Source: Dictyostelium firmibasis (Eukaryota; Evosea; Eumycetozoa; Dictyosteliales; Dictyosteliaceae). Taken from it: a DNA stretch of 64,000 nucleotides. Under the pieces are notes generated by a model. It ran no database searches. It worked only from the letters and a program-made list of their open reading frames with translations, and was not told where the DNA came from. Shown one piece after another: positions 12,883 to 23,431 of the stretch. Position numbers and translations under genes: made by a program. The first letter of the stretch is position 1. Each line of letters begins with the position of its first letter. The DNA lies in contig CM069766.1 in assembly GCA_036169595.1 (NCBI GenBank), forward strand, positions 243,501 to 307,500. Direction: 5' to 3'.

Positions 12883-14001
12883 TTTATTTTATTATTATTA
12901 TTATTATTATTATATATAAAACACACACAAATGTATAATTTTTAATGTACAATTTTTTTTTTTTTTTTTTTTTTTTTTGTGTATATTTATTTTTTTATTT
13001 TTTTATTTTTTTTTTTTTCCAAATAATATTATTTTTAACACCCCAAAAAAAAAAAAAAAAAAAAACCAATTTTTTTAAAAAATAATGAAAAAAAAATCAA
13101 AAAATCAAAAAAATTGTTTTTTTTTTTATTTTTTTTTATTTTTTATTTTTTTTTTTAAAATAAACCTCTTCCATTTGTACAAAAAAGAATATTTTTAGAA
13201 ATTAAAATATCTTTCAGAAAACAATAATGTCCTGACCTTTGTCCGTATTTGAAAAAAAAAAAAAAAAAATAAAAAAATAAAAAAAATTGAATTCGTTGAT
13301 TGGTGTAAAGTAATTTTTTTTATATTTTAAGTTCAACCGATAAATAATGTAAACCAAAAAAAAAAAAAAAAAATAAAAATAAAAAATAAAAATATAAAAA
13401 ATAAAATTTTTTATTTGAAAAAGAATAAAAATGATCAATATAATTTTCAAAATAATATCAAAATATGATTACCCCATAAGGAAAAAAAAAAAAAAAAAAA
13501 AAAATTTAATATGAAAAAATTTTGATTATTATTGTATTATTTTTTATTGCCCACCATTTTTATAAATAAAAAAAAAATATATATTATCATCTACAATCTG
13601 TATATACCATCTCAAAAGGGAATCACTGAAACACTTTTTGAAACGAAATGAGAAGAGGTTCAAAACATTTAATAATTTTTTATTATTTTATTGATTTAGT
13701 TTTTATTTTTTTATTTTTTTTGAAAAAAGATGTATAATTTCTTTTTTTTTACTAACAACCATTTGGAGATTATTTGAAAATATAAACGAATTTTTTTAAA
13801 AAAAAAAAAAAAAAACTAAAATTTTTTTTTTTTTTGTTTTTGGGCATTTAAATGCCTGTTTTGAATTAGTGTGAATTTTAGAGTTTTCCCATTAATCCAA
13901 AAAAAAAAAAAGTTTTTTTTTTATTTTATTATTTTTTTTTTTTTGGGAATTAATATGTATGGCATCAAAGAAAAATATATTGTAAATAAGTGAATATAGT
14001 A
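12883..14001. other. Divergent intergenic region, AT-rich, with a short palindrome
   Basis: A 1.1-kb shared upstream region between the minus-strand helical-repeat gene and the plus-strand beta-helix gene. It is mostly homopolymers. Small islands of more complex sequence lie at 13195-13250, 13585-13670 (a short open stretch ending at 13651 with YIPSQKGITETLFETK) and 13750-13890. A 14-bp perfect palindrome is at 13843-13856. I see no complete gene. Confidence 0.5.
13843..13856. promoter_or_regulatory. 14-bp perfect palindrome GGCATTTAAATGCC
   Basis: A perfect dyad with GC ends, 145 bp upstream of the ATG at 14002. It resembles a dimer-binding site; no protein can be assigned. Confidence 0.35.
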
Positions 14002-14060
14002 ATGAGAAAAAAAATAGTTTTTTTGTTATTATTTTATTTCTTTTTAATAAGTAAATCATT

Positions 14061-14114
<54 letters not shown>

Positions 14115-17100
14115 GCAACAACAACAACCTACAACCAATGAAATCAATTTATATGTAAATAAAAACGGGAATGATACAACCGGCGATGGCACAATAAATT
14201 CACCATTTTTCAGTATATGTAAAATAATAAACATAATAAATCAAACATCACCATCATCAACATCATCATACCAATCAGTTTTGGTTAATATTGGTATTGG
14301 TAATTATTCATGCGTTGATTGCGCGCAATATCAATTAAACAATTTCATTGAAATTAAATTTCAACAAAATTACTTTATAAATGAGAATAGTGGTGATAAT
14401 AATAATACAAAAAATAATGATTATAATAATAAAAATAATGAAGTTAAAATTTTAAATTTAAATTTAGAATTAATAAATAGTAAAATGATAATAAATGAAA
14501 TTCAATTAATATACGATCAATTTGATACATCTGATATTAATTTTTTAATTAATAATTCATCAGAATTTATATTGAATAATTCAAAAATATATTTTGGTTC
14601 GTCGATTTATTCAAATTATTTTACAGTTAACGTTGTAAATAATTCAACATTAACGATTACTAATGAATCAATCATTCAACAAAATCATAACTATTCAGCT
14701 ATTTTAAACTTTTCTAATTCAACATTAATAATTATCAATAATTCAAAAATAATCAACCAATATATATTATCAAATGGTTTTATGAATTCATTTTTAATTG
14801 ATTCTTCAACATGTGAATACTCTTACATTTTTGCAAGTGGTTTTTCGAAATTAAATTTAACAAACACTAATTTTATTGGTGGTTTTTTTGATACTTCCAA
14901 ACTTGGTCAATTAGCTAGTAATATATATGATGTTGATAATATAATAAAACGTGATCATATCAGTAATATTATTGATAGTAGTAGTGGTAGTAGTGGTAGT
15001 AGTGGTGGTGGTAGTAGTGGTAGTGGTGGCAGTGGTGGTAGTGGTATTAACAGTGGTAGTATTAGCAGTGGTGGCAGTGGTGGTAGTGGTATTAGTAGTA
15101 ATAGCATTAGTGGTAGTATTGGTGGCAGTGGTTATAGTAATGATAGTAATGATGGTAATGATAGTAATGATAGTAATGATAGTAATGATAGTAATGATAG
15201 TAATAATACAAACAGTGAATTTATAATTAGTAGTTGTAATATAGTAATAAAAAAATGTATTGGACTTTGTTTAGAAAAAAAGATATTTTTTGAAATTGGA
15301 TATGGTACAGTGTTTAAAATTAAGAATTCAAAATTTCAACTTGATAAAAATGATATGATTGAATCTTTTCAATCAATAATAGTTGGTAAAGAGAATTCAA
15401 TGATTACATTGGACAATGTAACATTTATAGGAATTGGTGTTTATGAATCATTTATAACATTAAATCAAAGTAAATTAATAATGAATGATAATTTAGGTAT
15501 TGGTATTAATGCCAAAACATTCATTAGATTATATTCAGGCGAATTAGAATTAAACTCATTTAATACTAAAGATTTTCAATTTAATGGCATAACTGAAGGA
15601 GCAGAAAAAAATTTTGCATTAATTGAAATTAAATCAACACCATCAAATTTAAAAATTTCAAATTTAAACTTTAATTATAATGGTTTTCCAATTTTAATTG
15701 ATAATAATAATGACAATGAAAAAATAATTATAAATTTAATAAATTCAACATTTTTAAATATTCAAGGATTTAAATTTTTAAATTCAAAAATTAAATTTAA
15801 TAATGTATCAATTGAATCAATTAATAATGATGGAAATTTAATCCAAGTTTTAGAATATACAGAATTTGAATGTATTGATTGTAATTTTAAAAATCCAATA
15901 TTAAGTCGTAATGTTTATTTATTTTCAATTTCAAAATCATCAATAAAATTAATGAATAGTTTAATTTCAAATTCATCATTAGTAGCATATGTCGATTATA
16001 AATCAACTGTAACATTTGAAAATTGTGCATTTTTAAATCTTTATTCAACGATTGGTGAAATTTTTAAAAGTACAAATAGATCAACAATAATAATTGAAAA
16101 TTGTTATTTCAACCGAGTTTATTGTATTACAAATGGCTTTTTAATGATTGAAAATCAATCAAGATTATATATGAAAGGCAATGAAAATGTATTTTCAAAT
16201 TTTGGAATCGGTATGGAGGCATTTGCAACAATAAAGGATGAGAGTAAAATAAAGATCAATCGTATGAATATGAATACAACAGTTTTTCAATCACAATTAT
16301 TCTATATAGAATCAAAATCATCATTAGAGATTTATGAATCTAGTTTTAAAGGATTGTTTAGTTTTGGTACTATGTTTTTAGCTAATCATTCTTCATTATC
16401 ATTTAAAGCTACATCTTTCATTGGTAATACATTTTCAATATTAATCAATTCAAAGGGATCAAATGTTTTATTTAAAGAGATTGAATATCAAGGGAATTCA
16501 GGTACATTAATTACAAGTTTGAAAGATATAGCAACAGAATTTGGATCATTAATAATTGATAGTAGTATAGGTATTTCATTTGTTTATTTATTTTATTTTC
16601 AAGATTCATATGCTAATTTTATAAATATAACAATATCAAATAATTTTTTCATGGGTAGTTTTATTGAAGCATATAATTCTCAATTGGATTTCAATCAATT
16701 TAATTATATATCCAATGAAAATGTTTTAAATTTAAACGAGAAAAATGGTAGAATTTCATCATCAATCCATTTTGTTGGTACTTATTCAACATTTGAAGAT
16801 TCAATTATCTCTTTTAATATTCAGTCCAATGACCATATAATATCAAATTTAGAAGCGAGTTCAATTGAATTTATATCTAATTCAAGCATTGAAGGTAACC
16901 AAATTTCATCGTATGGAGCTTATTTAATATATTCTTCTCGATCTGATGTTTCTATTGATTATTCTTCAATAAAATCAACTCATTCTGTCACTGGAACCAT
17001 TGGTTTATTCAATAGATCAAGATTTTCAAGTGTTCAAGGCCTTTTTACGAATAATTCAAATTCTTACTATGGTGGTGTGGCCTATATCGATCAATCTTCA

Positions 17101-19176
17101 TGGTTCTCTAAATTACAACAATCTTTTTTCCAATTAAATTCAGCTTCTGTTGGTGGTGTTTTTTTTACTGAACTTCAATTCCAAATTTTTAATAATATTA
17201 CTTTTCCAAATAATTATTTTGGCCAAAATAAAGCAATTTATGGTGATATTATTGCATCAGGTAAAAATTTATTAATTATTAATAATTATTATTAATTAGT
17301 TTATTAATTTATTTATTTATTTTTAGTACCAAGTATTGTTAGTATTGAATTACCAAATTCAAATTCAAGTATATCTAAACCAACAATTAAAATTCAAGAT
17401 GGCTATAAAAATTTAATTTCAGATAGAGTTTATTTATCAAATGTAACAATTTCAAAAGATGTTGATTATATAAACACTATAGTTCAAAAAGAACAGGTTG
17501 TAATAAAAGGTGGTTTTGGCACTTTTGATTATAGTTTTAATGCACCAATAATAGTTGAAAACTTTATAGTAGATGTAGTTATTTTAGAATTAAACCTATC
17601 GGTACGAATTATAAAGAATAGAACAATTTGTAAAGATTATCAAATTTATAATAATGTTAGTGGTTCATGTACCCCATGCCCAATGGGTTTTTATAACTAT
17701 CAAGGATTCTGTGAAGTTTGTAGTGAAAATGTAGTGTGTATGGAAGGTGATATACATTCAATTAATGGTTATTATTTAATTAATCAAATTAATCAAAATA
17801 ATAGTAACGTTAGTACTGGTAGTAGTGATAGTAATAGCAAAATGAATAATATTGGTATTGGAAAATTAAAAGTTTATGAATGTCCAATTGGAATTTGTTT
17901 TGAAAATAATAAATGTCCAAATGAATTATATAGAGGTAGTTTATGTTCAAGATGTTATAATGATACAGAGAATGGTGATGATGATTATGAAAGTTCATCA
18001 GATGGAAAGAATTTAATTAGATGTTGTAAAGAGTTTAAACCAATTTTATTAATTCCATACTTTATATTTTTAGTATGTTTTGGATTAATAATATCTTTAT
18101 TTAAATATAATTTATCAACATTAATAATACCGATAATTTTAATGATTCAAATTAATTCAATTATTTTCATTTCATATCCTGGAATTTATTTATTACAATT
18201 ATTTAGATTTTCATTTGATTTTTTTAATGATACCTGTAGTTTTAGAATGACATATATTTGGAAATCAGTATTATCATTACTTTCAATATTATCAGTGTTT
18301 TCAATAGGTTATTCAAATTCATCATTTATAATCATTACAAATACTCCAATCATTAGAAGAAATTTAATTAAAATAAAAATTATCAAAAATAATTTGGAAT
18401 TACAATATCAATTTAAAAATGATTATAAAAGAAATCCAAAAGTATTATTCAATTTAATGATATTATTATTTCAACCATTATTATTCAATTTATTTTCATT
18501 GGTAATTTCAAAAGAAATCGATTCAATTAATTATTTATTAATTGATATTTCAATTTTATTTAAAAATTCAAAAACACATTATTTTTTTTATATTTTAAGT
18601 TTAATAATATTAATTTTAATATTAATAATTTTAATAATTTTATTATTAAATTGTTTTTTTTATAAATTAATTTATAATAATTGTTACAGTAATAATAATA
18701 ATAACAATAATAATATTAAAATTAAATTATTTAAAATTATTTCAATTGGTTCAACTCATTTACTATTTAATAATAATAAAAGATCAATTGAATATAAAAA
18801 TCAATTTAAATGGTGGGATTTTATAATAATTTTAAAATCAATCATTATTATAATTATTTCAATTGTAATGTTATTCAGTCATAAATTTTATCTTTTAATA
18901 ATTTCAACAATTCAATTCATATTCTCTTATTTGCAATTTGTATTTTATCCACACAAAAAATCATCAAACTATAAATTAAATAATTTATTAAATTTATTAC
19001 AATTAATAATTTTAGTAATCATTGATTCAAATATTATTGGTTCGAATTTATCACTTAATGAAATTGGTTTATTAATTACGATATTCACTTTTACATTTTC
19101 TTTAATTTTTCCTTTAATTTATTTTGTTTATTTTTTAAAAATTAGTTGCAATAATAAAAATAAAAAAAAATTTTAA
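14002..19176 (+). CDS. Large beta-helix-like, Cys-rich, multi-pass membrane protein
   Basis: Two exons, 14002-17260 and 17327-19176 (phase 1 intron), about 1702 residues. The ATG at 14002 places a signal peptide first (MRKKIVFLLLFYFFLI); the longer frame upstream starts with GTG and is not needed. Next come a Gln run (about 20), then over 1000 residues rich in Asn, Ser, Ile and Phe with short repeating strands (I-x-N-x-S/T-x-I patterns), typical of right-handed beta-helix proteins. A Ser/Gly repeat followed by an Asn-Asp-Ser repeat (14985-15210) interrupts it. Exon 2 carries Cys-rich GF/EGF-like motifs (CTPCPMGFYNYQGFCEVCSE) and then about nine hydrophobic segments ending in a short Lys/Asn tail. 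This matches a Dictyostelium family of surface proteins with a large outer part and multi-pass C-terminus. Ligand and function are unknown. Confidence 0.87.
14065..14128 (+). repeat. (CAA)n run coding Gln tract
   Basis: About 21 CAA/CAG triplets directly after the signal peptide of the beta-helix-like gene. In frame and coding. Confidence 0.9.
14985..15210 (+). repeat. Ser/Gly and Asn-Asp-Ser coding repeats
   Basis: AGTGGT-type hexamers (Ser-Gly) followed by tandem GATAGTAAT units (Asp-Ser-Asn). A flexible linker inside the extracellular part of the large membrane protein. Confidence 0.85.
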
Positions 19177-19603
19177 AAAAAGAATTTATTTATTTATTTA
19201 TTTTTATGGTTATTAAAATTTTTTTTTTTTTTTTTTTGAGATTGGTAAAATATTTATAAATAAAGTTGAGAATTTTTGAAGAATAGAAAAAAACGTTATC
19301 AAATAAACAGGATAACATTTAAAATTTGAGTGCGGAAAAAGTTTTATTGAAAGAATAATCACATCCACTTACACCTATTGGAGAACTATAATATAGATAT
19401 TTTAGATTTTTATAGTTCATCGAATTACTGGAATTTTGGGATTTTTTTTAAATTTTCACTTTTTTTATAATAATAGAAAATGATGACAGAGTAAAAAAAT
19501 TTGTAGATATTTTTTTAAAATTTTTGTTTTTTTTTTAATTTTTTTTTATTTAACTCATTTTTTTTTCATTTTTTTTTTTTAATAATAAAAATAAATAATA
19601 AAA
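19177..19603. other. Intergenic region with a 9-bp hairpin
   Basis: A 427-bp gap between two plus-strand genes. T-rich blocks flank a more complex island at 19280-19440. In it GAACTATAA (19383-19391) is perfectly inverted as TTATAGTTC (19410-19418). I see no gene. Confidence 0.5.
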
Positions 19604-21019
19604 ATGGAGCTAGATAGTAATAAAGATACAGATAAAAGAGATAATACAATTAATAATGAAGAAAATTTAAATATAAATAAAAAATCAAACAGACATGGAA
19701 ATAACCGTCGTCATCATAACAACACTAATAATAATTATAATAATAATTATAATAATAATAATAAGAAAAATAATAATAATAATAATAGATTCCATAGAGA
19801 TGGTAGACACAGTAGAAAAGACTTTAAAAATTATTTTAATTCATTACCGACAACATCTAACGAACAACCACCTCCACCTCCACCTCCACAACCACAACCA
19901 CTATCTCCACAATCACAACCACAACCTCAAACTATACCAAACACAACCATTTCAGTAGGTGGATGGGGAGACAGATTACCAAAAGAAATCCCAGATACAG
20001 TAACTTATTTAGATTTTGAAAATTTAAGTATACCAATTCCACCAGGCTATTTACCAAATACAATAAAGAAAATTAAATTTGGTAGAATGTATAATGTACA
20101 ATTATTGCCAGGATCAATACCAAATAGTGTAACCGATTTACATTGGGGTAAAGCTACAATTCCTATAGGTGTAATACCAAATTCTGTAACCAATTTATCA
20201 TTTAGTGATCAATTCTATCATGATATTATCCCAGGTAGTATTCCAAACTCGGTTGTTTCTATTACAATTGAAAATAGAAAACCAACTACACAACAAGAAA
20301 TTTTTTATTATGGAAACAATGTTCATAGTGAAATTTCACCAAATGTTACACCAGTTTTAGAAGTTGGTTCAATTCCTTCATCAGTAACAACTTTAGATTT
20401 TGGTAGTTACAATTTTGTATGTAAAGCTGGTTTATTACCAAATAGTATAAAAGTTTTAAAATTTGGTAAAGATTATACTCAAAAGTTCTCAATTGGTTCA
20501 ATTCCAAATTCTGTAACTGATTTAGAATTTTCAAATAATAAATTCACTTCAGAAATGATTCCACCATCAGTTAAAAACCTTTCATTTCATGATGTTTTTT
20601 ATGAATATGTTAATGTAAGAACCATACCAAACACTGTTAAATCAATTGTGTTTGGTAGTAACTATAATAAACCAATCATCCCAGGAGTTATACCAGAATC
20701 AGTTGAAACATTAATATTTGGTAGAAATTTCAATAGTCCAATTTCTCAGGGTGCATTGCCATCAACTCTTAAAACTTTAATATTTGGTGATAGCCATAAT
20801 CAAGAATTCAAAGTAAATGTATTACCTACATCATTAATAACTTTAGAATTTGGTAAAGCTCAAAGATATAAAATTGATGAAAAATCATTACCACTATTAC
20901 AAAACTTTAAATATGGTGAATTATATGGTGTCCCTCCTGAGCCTTCAAGCGATTATCGTAATACTCCGCTATTCTATCATCAACACAAGCATTATAATGA
21001 TAGAGGTTATAAAGATTGA
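19604..21019 (+). CDS. FNIP repeat-containing protein
   Basis: A single exon of 471 residues. The first 75 residues are hydrophilic, rich in Asn, His, Arg and Lys; then a Pro/Gln tract (EQPPPPPPPQPQPLSPQ). From about residue 120 to 450 the protein is made of FNIP-type repeats of 20-22 residues, each with IPNSV or LPNSI, an L-x-F-G strand and an aromatic/Asn turn (for example SIPNSVTDLEFS). At least 12 copies are visible. FNIP repeats form leucine-rich-repeat-like solenoids and are hugely expanded in Dictyostelium. No kinase or F-box is evident. The partner is unknown. It ends 70 bp from the convergent histidine phosphatase gene. Confidence 0.93.
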   Translation: MELDSNKDTDKRDNTINNEENLNINKKSNRHGNNRRHHNNTNNNYNNNYNNNNKKNNNNNNRFHRDGRHSRKDFKNYFNSLPTTSNEQPPPPPPPQPQPLSPQSQPQPQTIPNTTISVGGWGDRLPKEIPDTVTYLDFENLSIPIPPGYLPNTIKKIKFGRMYNVQLLPGSIPNSVTDLHWGKATIPIGVIPNSVTNLSFSDQFYHDIIPGSIPNSVVSITIENRKPTTQQEIFYYGNNVHSEISPNVTPVLEVGSIPSSVTTLDFGSYNFVCKAGLLPNSIKVLKFGKDYTQKFSIGSIPNSVTDLEFSNNKFTSEMIPPSVKNLSFHDVFYEYVNVRTIPNTVKSIVFGSNYNKPIIPGVIPESVETLIFGRNFNSPISQGALPSTLKTLIFGDSHNQEFKVNVLPTSLITLEFGKAQRYKIDEKSLPLLQNFKYGELYGVPPEPSSDYRNTPLFYHQHKHYNDRGYKD

Positions 21020-21089
21020 ATTTAATGAATTAATAATAAAAAAAATAATTAAAAAAAATAAAAAACAATAACGTGAACCCCTAAATTAA

Positions 21090-21797
21090 TTAATTTATTA
21101 TTTGATTATTATCATCTGTTAAATAAATTGGATTTGAAATTTTTGAATCAGATAAAGATAAATTAAATTTAATGATTTGACAATTATTCATTGGTAAATC
21201 TTGAGGTTGAGTTAGATAATAAAAGAAATCAGCATGACCCACTACAGCAATGATTGATTCTGATCTAGTTAATAAAAACTTTTTAAATTCTTCTATACGT
21301 TTTAAAAGCAATGATTCAGATTCTCTAAATGGAGATTTCTTAAAGTATTGATTTATATCAATTGATAGATTTGATTTAATTTCAAATAAATCATCAATTT
21401 CAGGTATCCACCATCTTTCATCGTTAATTAATGAGAAATCAAATTCTGGGTACTCTTTCTCAATAATTGATTTAATTCTACCATTATCATCACTTGTTGT
21501 TAATAATTCTCTATGAATTGGTGATACTAAACATTTGATTGATTTATCTTTAATCAAATTTAGTAATCCAATTTTGGTTGTATCTAATGCTCTTGTTAAT
21601 GGTGAAGTTATGACCAATTCAACATCTTTTAATAATTCTCTGACATTGTTTGATAGTTGATTAGCTTGTTTCTCCCCAAATTCCGTTAATCTTGCATCAA
21701 ATAAATATGGATCTTCTAATTCATTATATTGTTCATTAAATGTTGATTCTCCATGTCTTATAATAAAAATTTCTTTAAATTCTTTATTTGATTTCAT
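21090..21797 (-). CDS. Histidine phosphatase (phosphoglycerate mutase-like)
   Basis: A single exon of 235 residues. The N-terminal RHG motif is clear (IFIIRHGESTFNEQ) and supplies the phospho-accepting His. Then come the LTEFGEKQA segment, the second catalytic region around ITSPLTRALDTTKIGL, and a C-terminal VVGHADFFYYL with the second His. The length fits branch 1 of the superfamily. Members include small-molecule and sugar phosphatases; this one lacks features of glycolytic mutase (no substrate-specific insert recognised), so a broad phosphatase is more likely. Cytosolic. It lies between two FNIP genes, with no obvious functional link. Confidence 0.9.
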   Translation of the reverse strand: MKSNKEFKEIFIIRHGESTFNEQYNELEDPYLFDARLTEFGEKQANQLSNNVRELLKDVELVITSPLTRALDTTKIGLLNLIKDKSIKCLVSPIHRELLTTSDDNGRIKSIIEKEYPEFDFSLINDERWWIPEIDDLFEIKSNLSIDINQYFKKSPFRESESLLLKRIEEFKKFLLTRSESIIAVVGHADFFYYLTQPQDLPMNNCQIIKFNLSLSDSKISNPIYLTDDNNQIIN

Positions 21798-22127
21798 TTT
21801 TTTTTAATTGATTTTTAAAAAAAATTACAATTGATTTTAAAAACTTTTTTTAAAAATTATTTCATTTTTTTATTCTTCTTTTTTTTTTTCTTTTTATTTT
21901 TTTCTTTTTTTTTTTAAAATTTCGAGTTTGATTATTTATTCATTTTGTTATTTTTCGTTGAAATAATCAATTATTTTTTTTTTATTAAAATTTGTTGAAA
22001 ACTTTCACAACAAATTCAATGTTTATTTTTTTTGAAAAAAAAAAAAAATGTGTCACAAAAAAATAAGCCTCCATATTAATTTTTTCAAAATTAACTTTTA
22101 TGCATCATTTGAATTTGTTGTTGTAGT

Positions 22128-22164
<37 letters not shown>

Positions 22165-22630
22165 GAAAAGTTTTTACAATTTAGTTTTTTAAAGATATTT
22201 ATTTTTTATTTTTACATCTGTTCTAAAAAATAAAAATAAAAAATAAAAAAAAATTTGTTTATTTATTTAAAAAAGAAAAAAATTCTTATAATCAAGAAAA
22301 AAAAAAATTATCAATAACAAAAATTTTAAAATAAAATAAAATGTAAAAAAAAAGACCTCGATTTCCCAAGTCTTTTTGTTCATACAGTTTTATTCATACT
22401 CTCCTTGCTCTTTTGAGGTAAAAAAATAATTTTGCAATCTCTTTTTAAACTTTCACAATAAATGTATAATGGAATTTTTTTTTAAAATTTAATCTATTTA
22501 TTTTAGTAATTAATATTCATTGTTTTTTTTTTTATAATATTGTTTCGTAAATATTTAAGTGTGATGGTTTTTTTATAATGTTATTCCATGTAAATTTATA
22601 ATTGTTGTGGCAATTACTGGGTGTATTATT
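21798..22630. other. Intergenic region with a possible structured RNA (22349-22419)
   Basis: An 833-bp gap between two minus-strand genes. Most is homopolymer A/T; a short Lys-run frame at 22048-22233 is not convincing as a gene. An island of mixed composition at 22345-22430 holds nested inverted repeats (see separate entry). Confidence 0.5.
22349..22419. other. Nested inverted repeats, possible structured RNA or 3'-end element
   Basis: AAAAAGAC (22349-22356) is perfectly inverted as GTCTTTTT (22370-22377), with a 13-nt GC-containing loop. In an alternative fold ACCTC (22355-22359) pairs with GAGGT (22415-22419), with CAAG/CTTG inside. The island is GC-richer than its surroundings. It lies downstream of the small minus-strand gene, so it may be in that transcript's 3' end, or be an independent small RNA. 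I cannot match it to a known class. Confidence 0.3.
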
Positions 22631-22980
22631 TTACCATCTTCTCCAACGCCAACTTGAGCCACCACCACCACCATCCCATCTTCCACCACCACCACCACCA
22701 CCGTTCCATCTTCCACCACCACCATCCCATCTTCCACCACCACCACCACCATCCCATCTGTTCCATGCGACAGAGTTTTCCCCAGATCCTACTTCAATTC
22801 CATTATTTGAGGATACACCAGTAGAGCTACTCAAAGCTACTGTTGGGTTTGATAATTTCGTTAAGCAACCTATTTAATGATTATTATTTTTTTATCAAAT
22901 ATTAATATGAATAATTTAATATTGTATAAAATCAATAGCAATAGTAAAATAATATTTTGATACTTACTAACAATTGTCAT
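22631..22980 (-). CDS. Small Gly/Trp/Arg-rich protein (hssA-like start)
   Basis: Two exons on the minus strand, 22980-22968 (13 nt) and 22869-22631, joined by an intron GTAAGT..TAG at phase 1, give 83 residues. It begins MTIVSCLTKLSNPTVALSSS, the kind of start (MTI.. then SNP and Ser run) and split-after-four-codons layout common to small Dictyostelium hssA/2C/7E-like proteins. The rest is unusual: after ENSVAWNRWDGGGG come repeats of (R/W)WDGGGGG and (R/W)WNGGGGG, ending in SSWRWRRW. Function is unknown; hssA-type genes are often expressed during development. The Gly/Trp/Arg tail makes this one atypical. The longer frame on the opposite strand (His/Pro-rich) is a shadow of these repeats. Confidence 0.75.
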
Positions 22981-23431
22981 TTCTTATAAATTTGTAATGA
23001 ATTTTTTTTTTTTTTTTTTATTTATACTTTTTTTTTAATAATAAAAAAAAAAAAATTCAGAGATAGATTTTTCTTAAAAAGGACAAAAAAAATAAAAAAG
23101 GATTTTGTAAAAATGGTAAAAGGGGTTTTTGGTCAAATGGTAATTAAAAATAATTTAATAGAAATTCATTTCTTTAAAAGGTAAAATTAATGATGTATTT
23201 TTTTTTTTTAATTATTTTAATTTTAAAAAGCAAACCCCTTTAATTTTTTTTTTTTTTTTAATTTTAATAAAAACAAATTTGGAGATTATTTTGTGATATG
23301 TGTTAAAAAAAAAATTTAACATTGATTGTCATTAAATTTTATAATTTTTTTTTTAATAAAAAAAAAAAAGAGAGACCATTTTTTAATTACTTTTGTATAT
23401 TTATTTTTCATTAAATTTATTTGTTTTAAAG
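22981..23431. other. Divergent intergenic region
   Basis: The 451-bp shared upstream region of the small Gly/Trp/Arg gene and the second FNIP gene. It contains A/T homopolymers and a 10-bp perfect inverted repeat, AAAGGGGTTT (23119-23128) and AAACCCCTTT (23232-23241). A 23-codon frame from the ATG at 23113 is too short to call. Confidence 0.5.

Noticed and set aside
13214-13450. Minus-strand Phe/Tyr/Ile-rich frame
   Set aside because: Composed of A/T homopolymers with no signal of protein composition.
22048-22233. 61-codon plus-strand frame with a Lys run
   Set aside because: Half is an A homopolymer; no recognisable segment and no splice signals.
22602-22877. Plus-strand Pro/His-rich frames
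   Set aside because: Opposite strand of the Gly/Trp/Arg repeats of the spliced minus-strand gene, which has a proper start, intron and stop.
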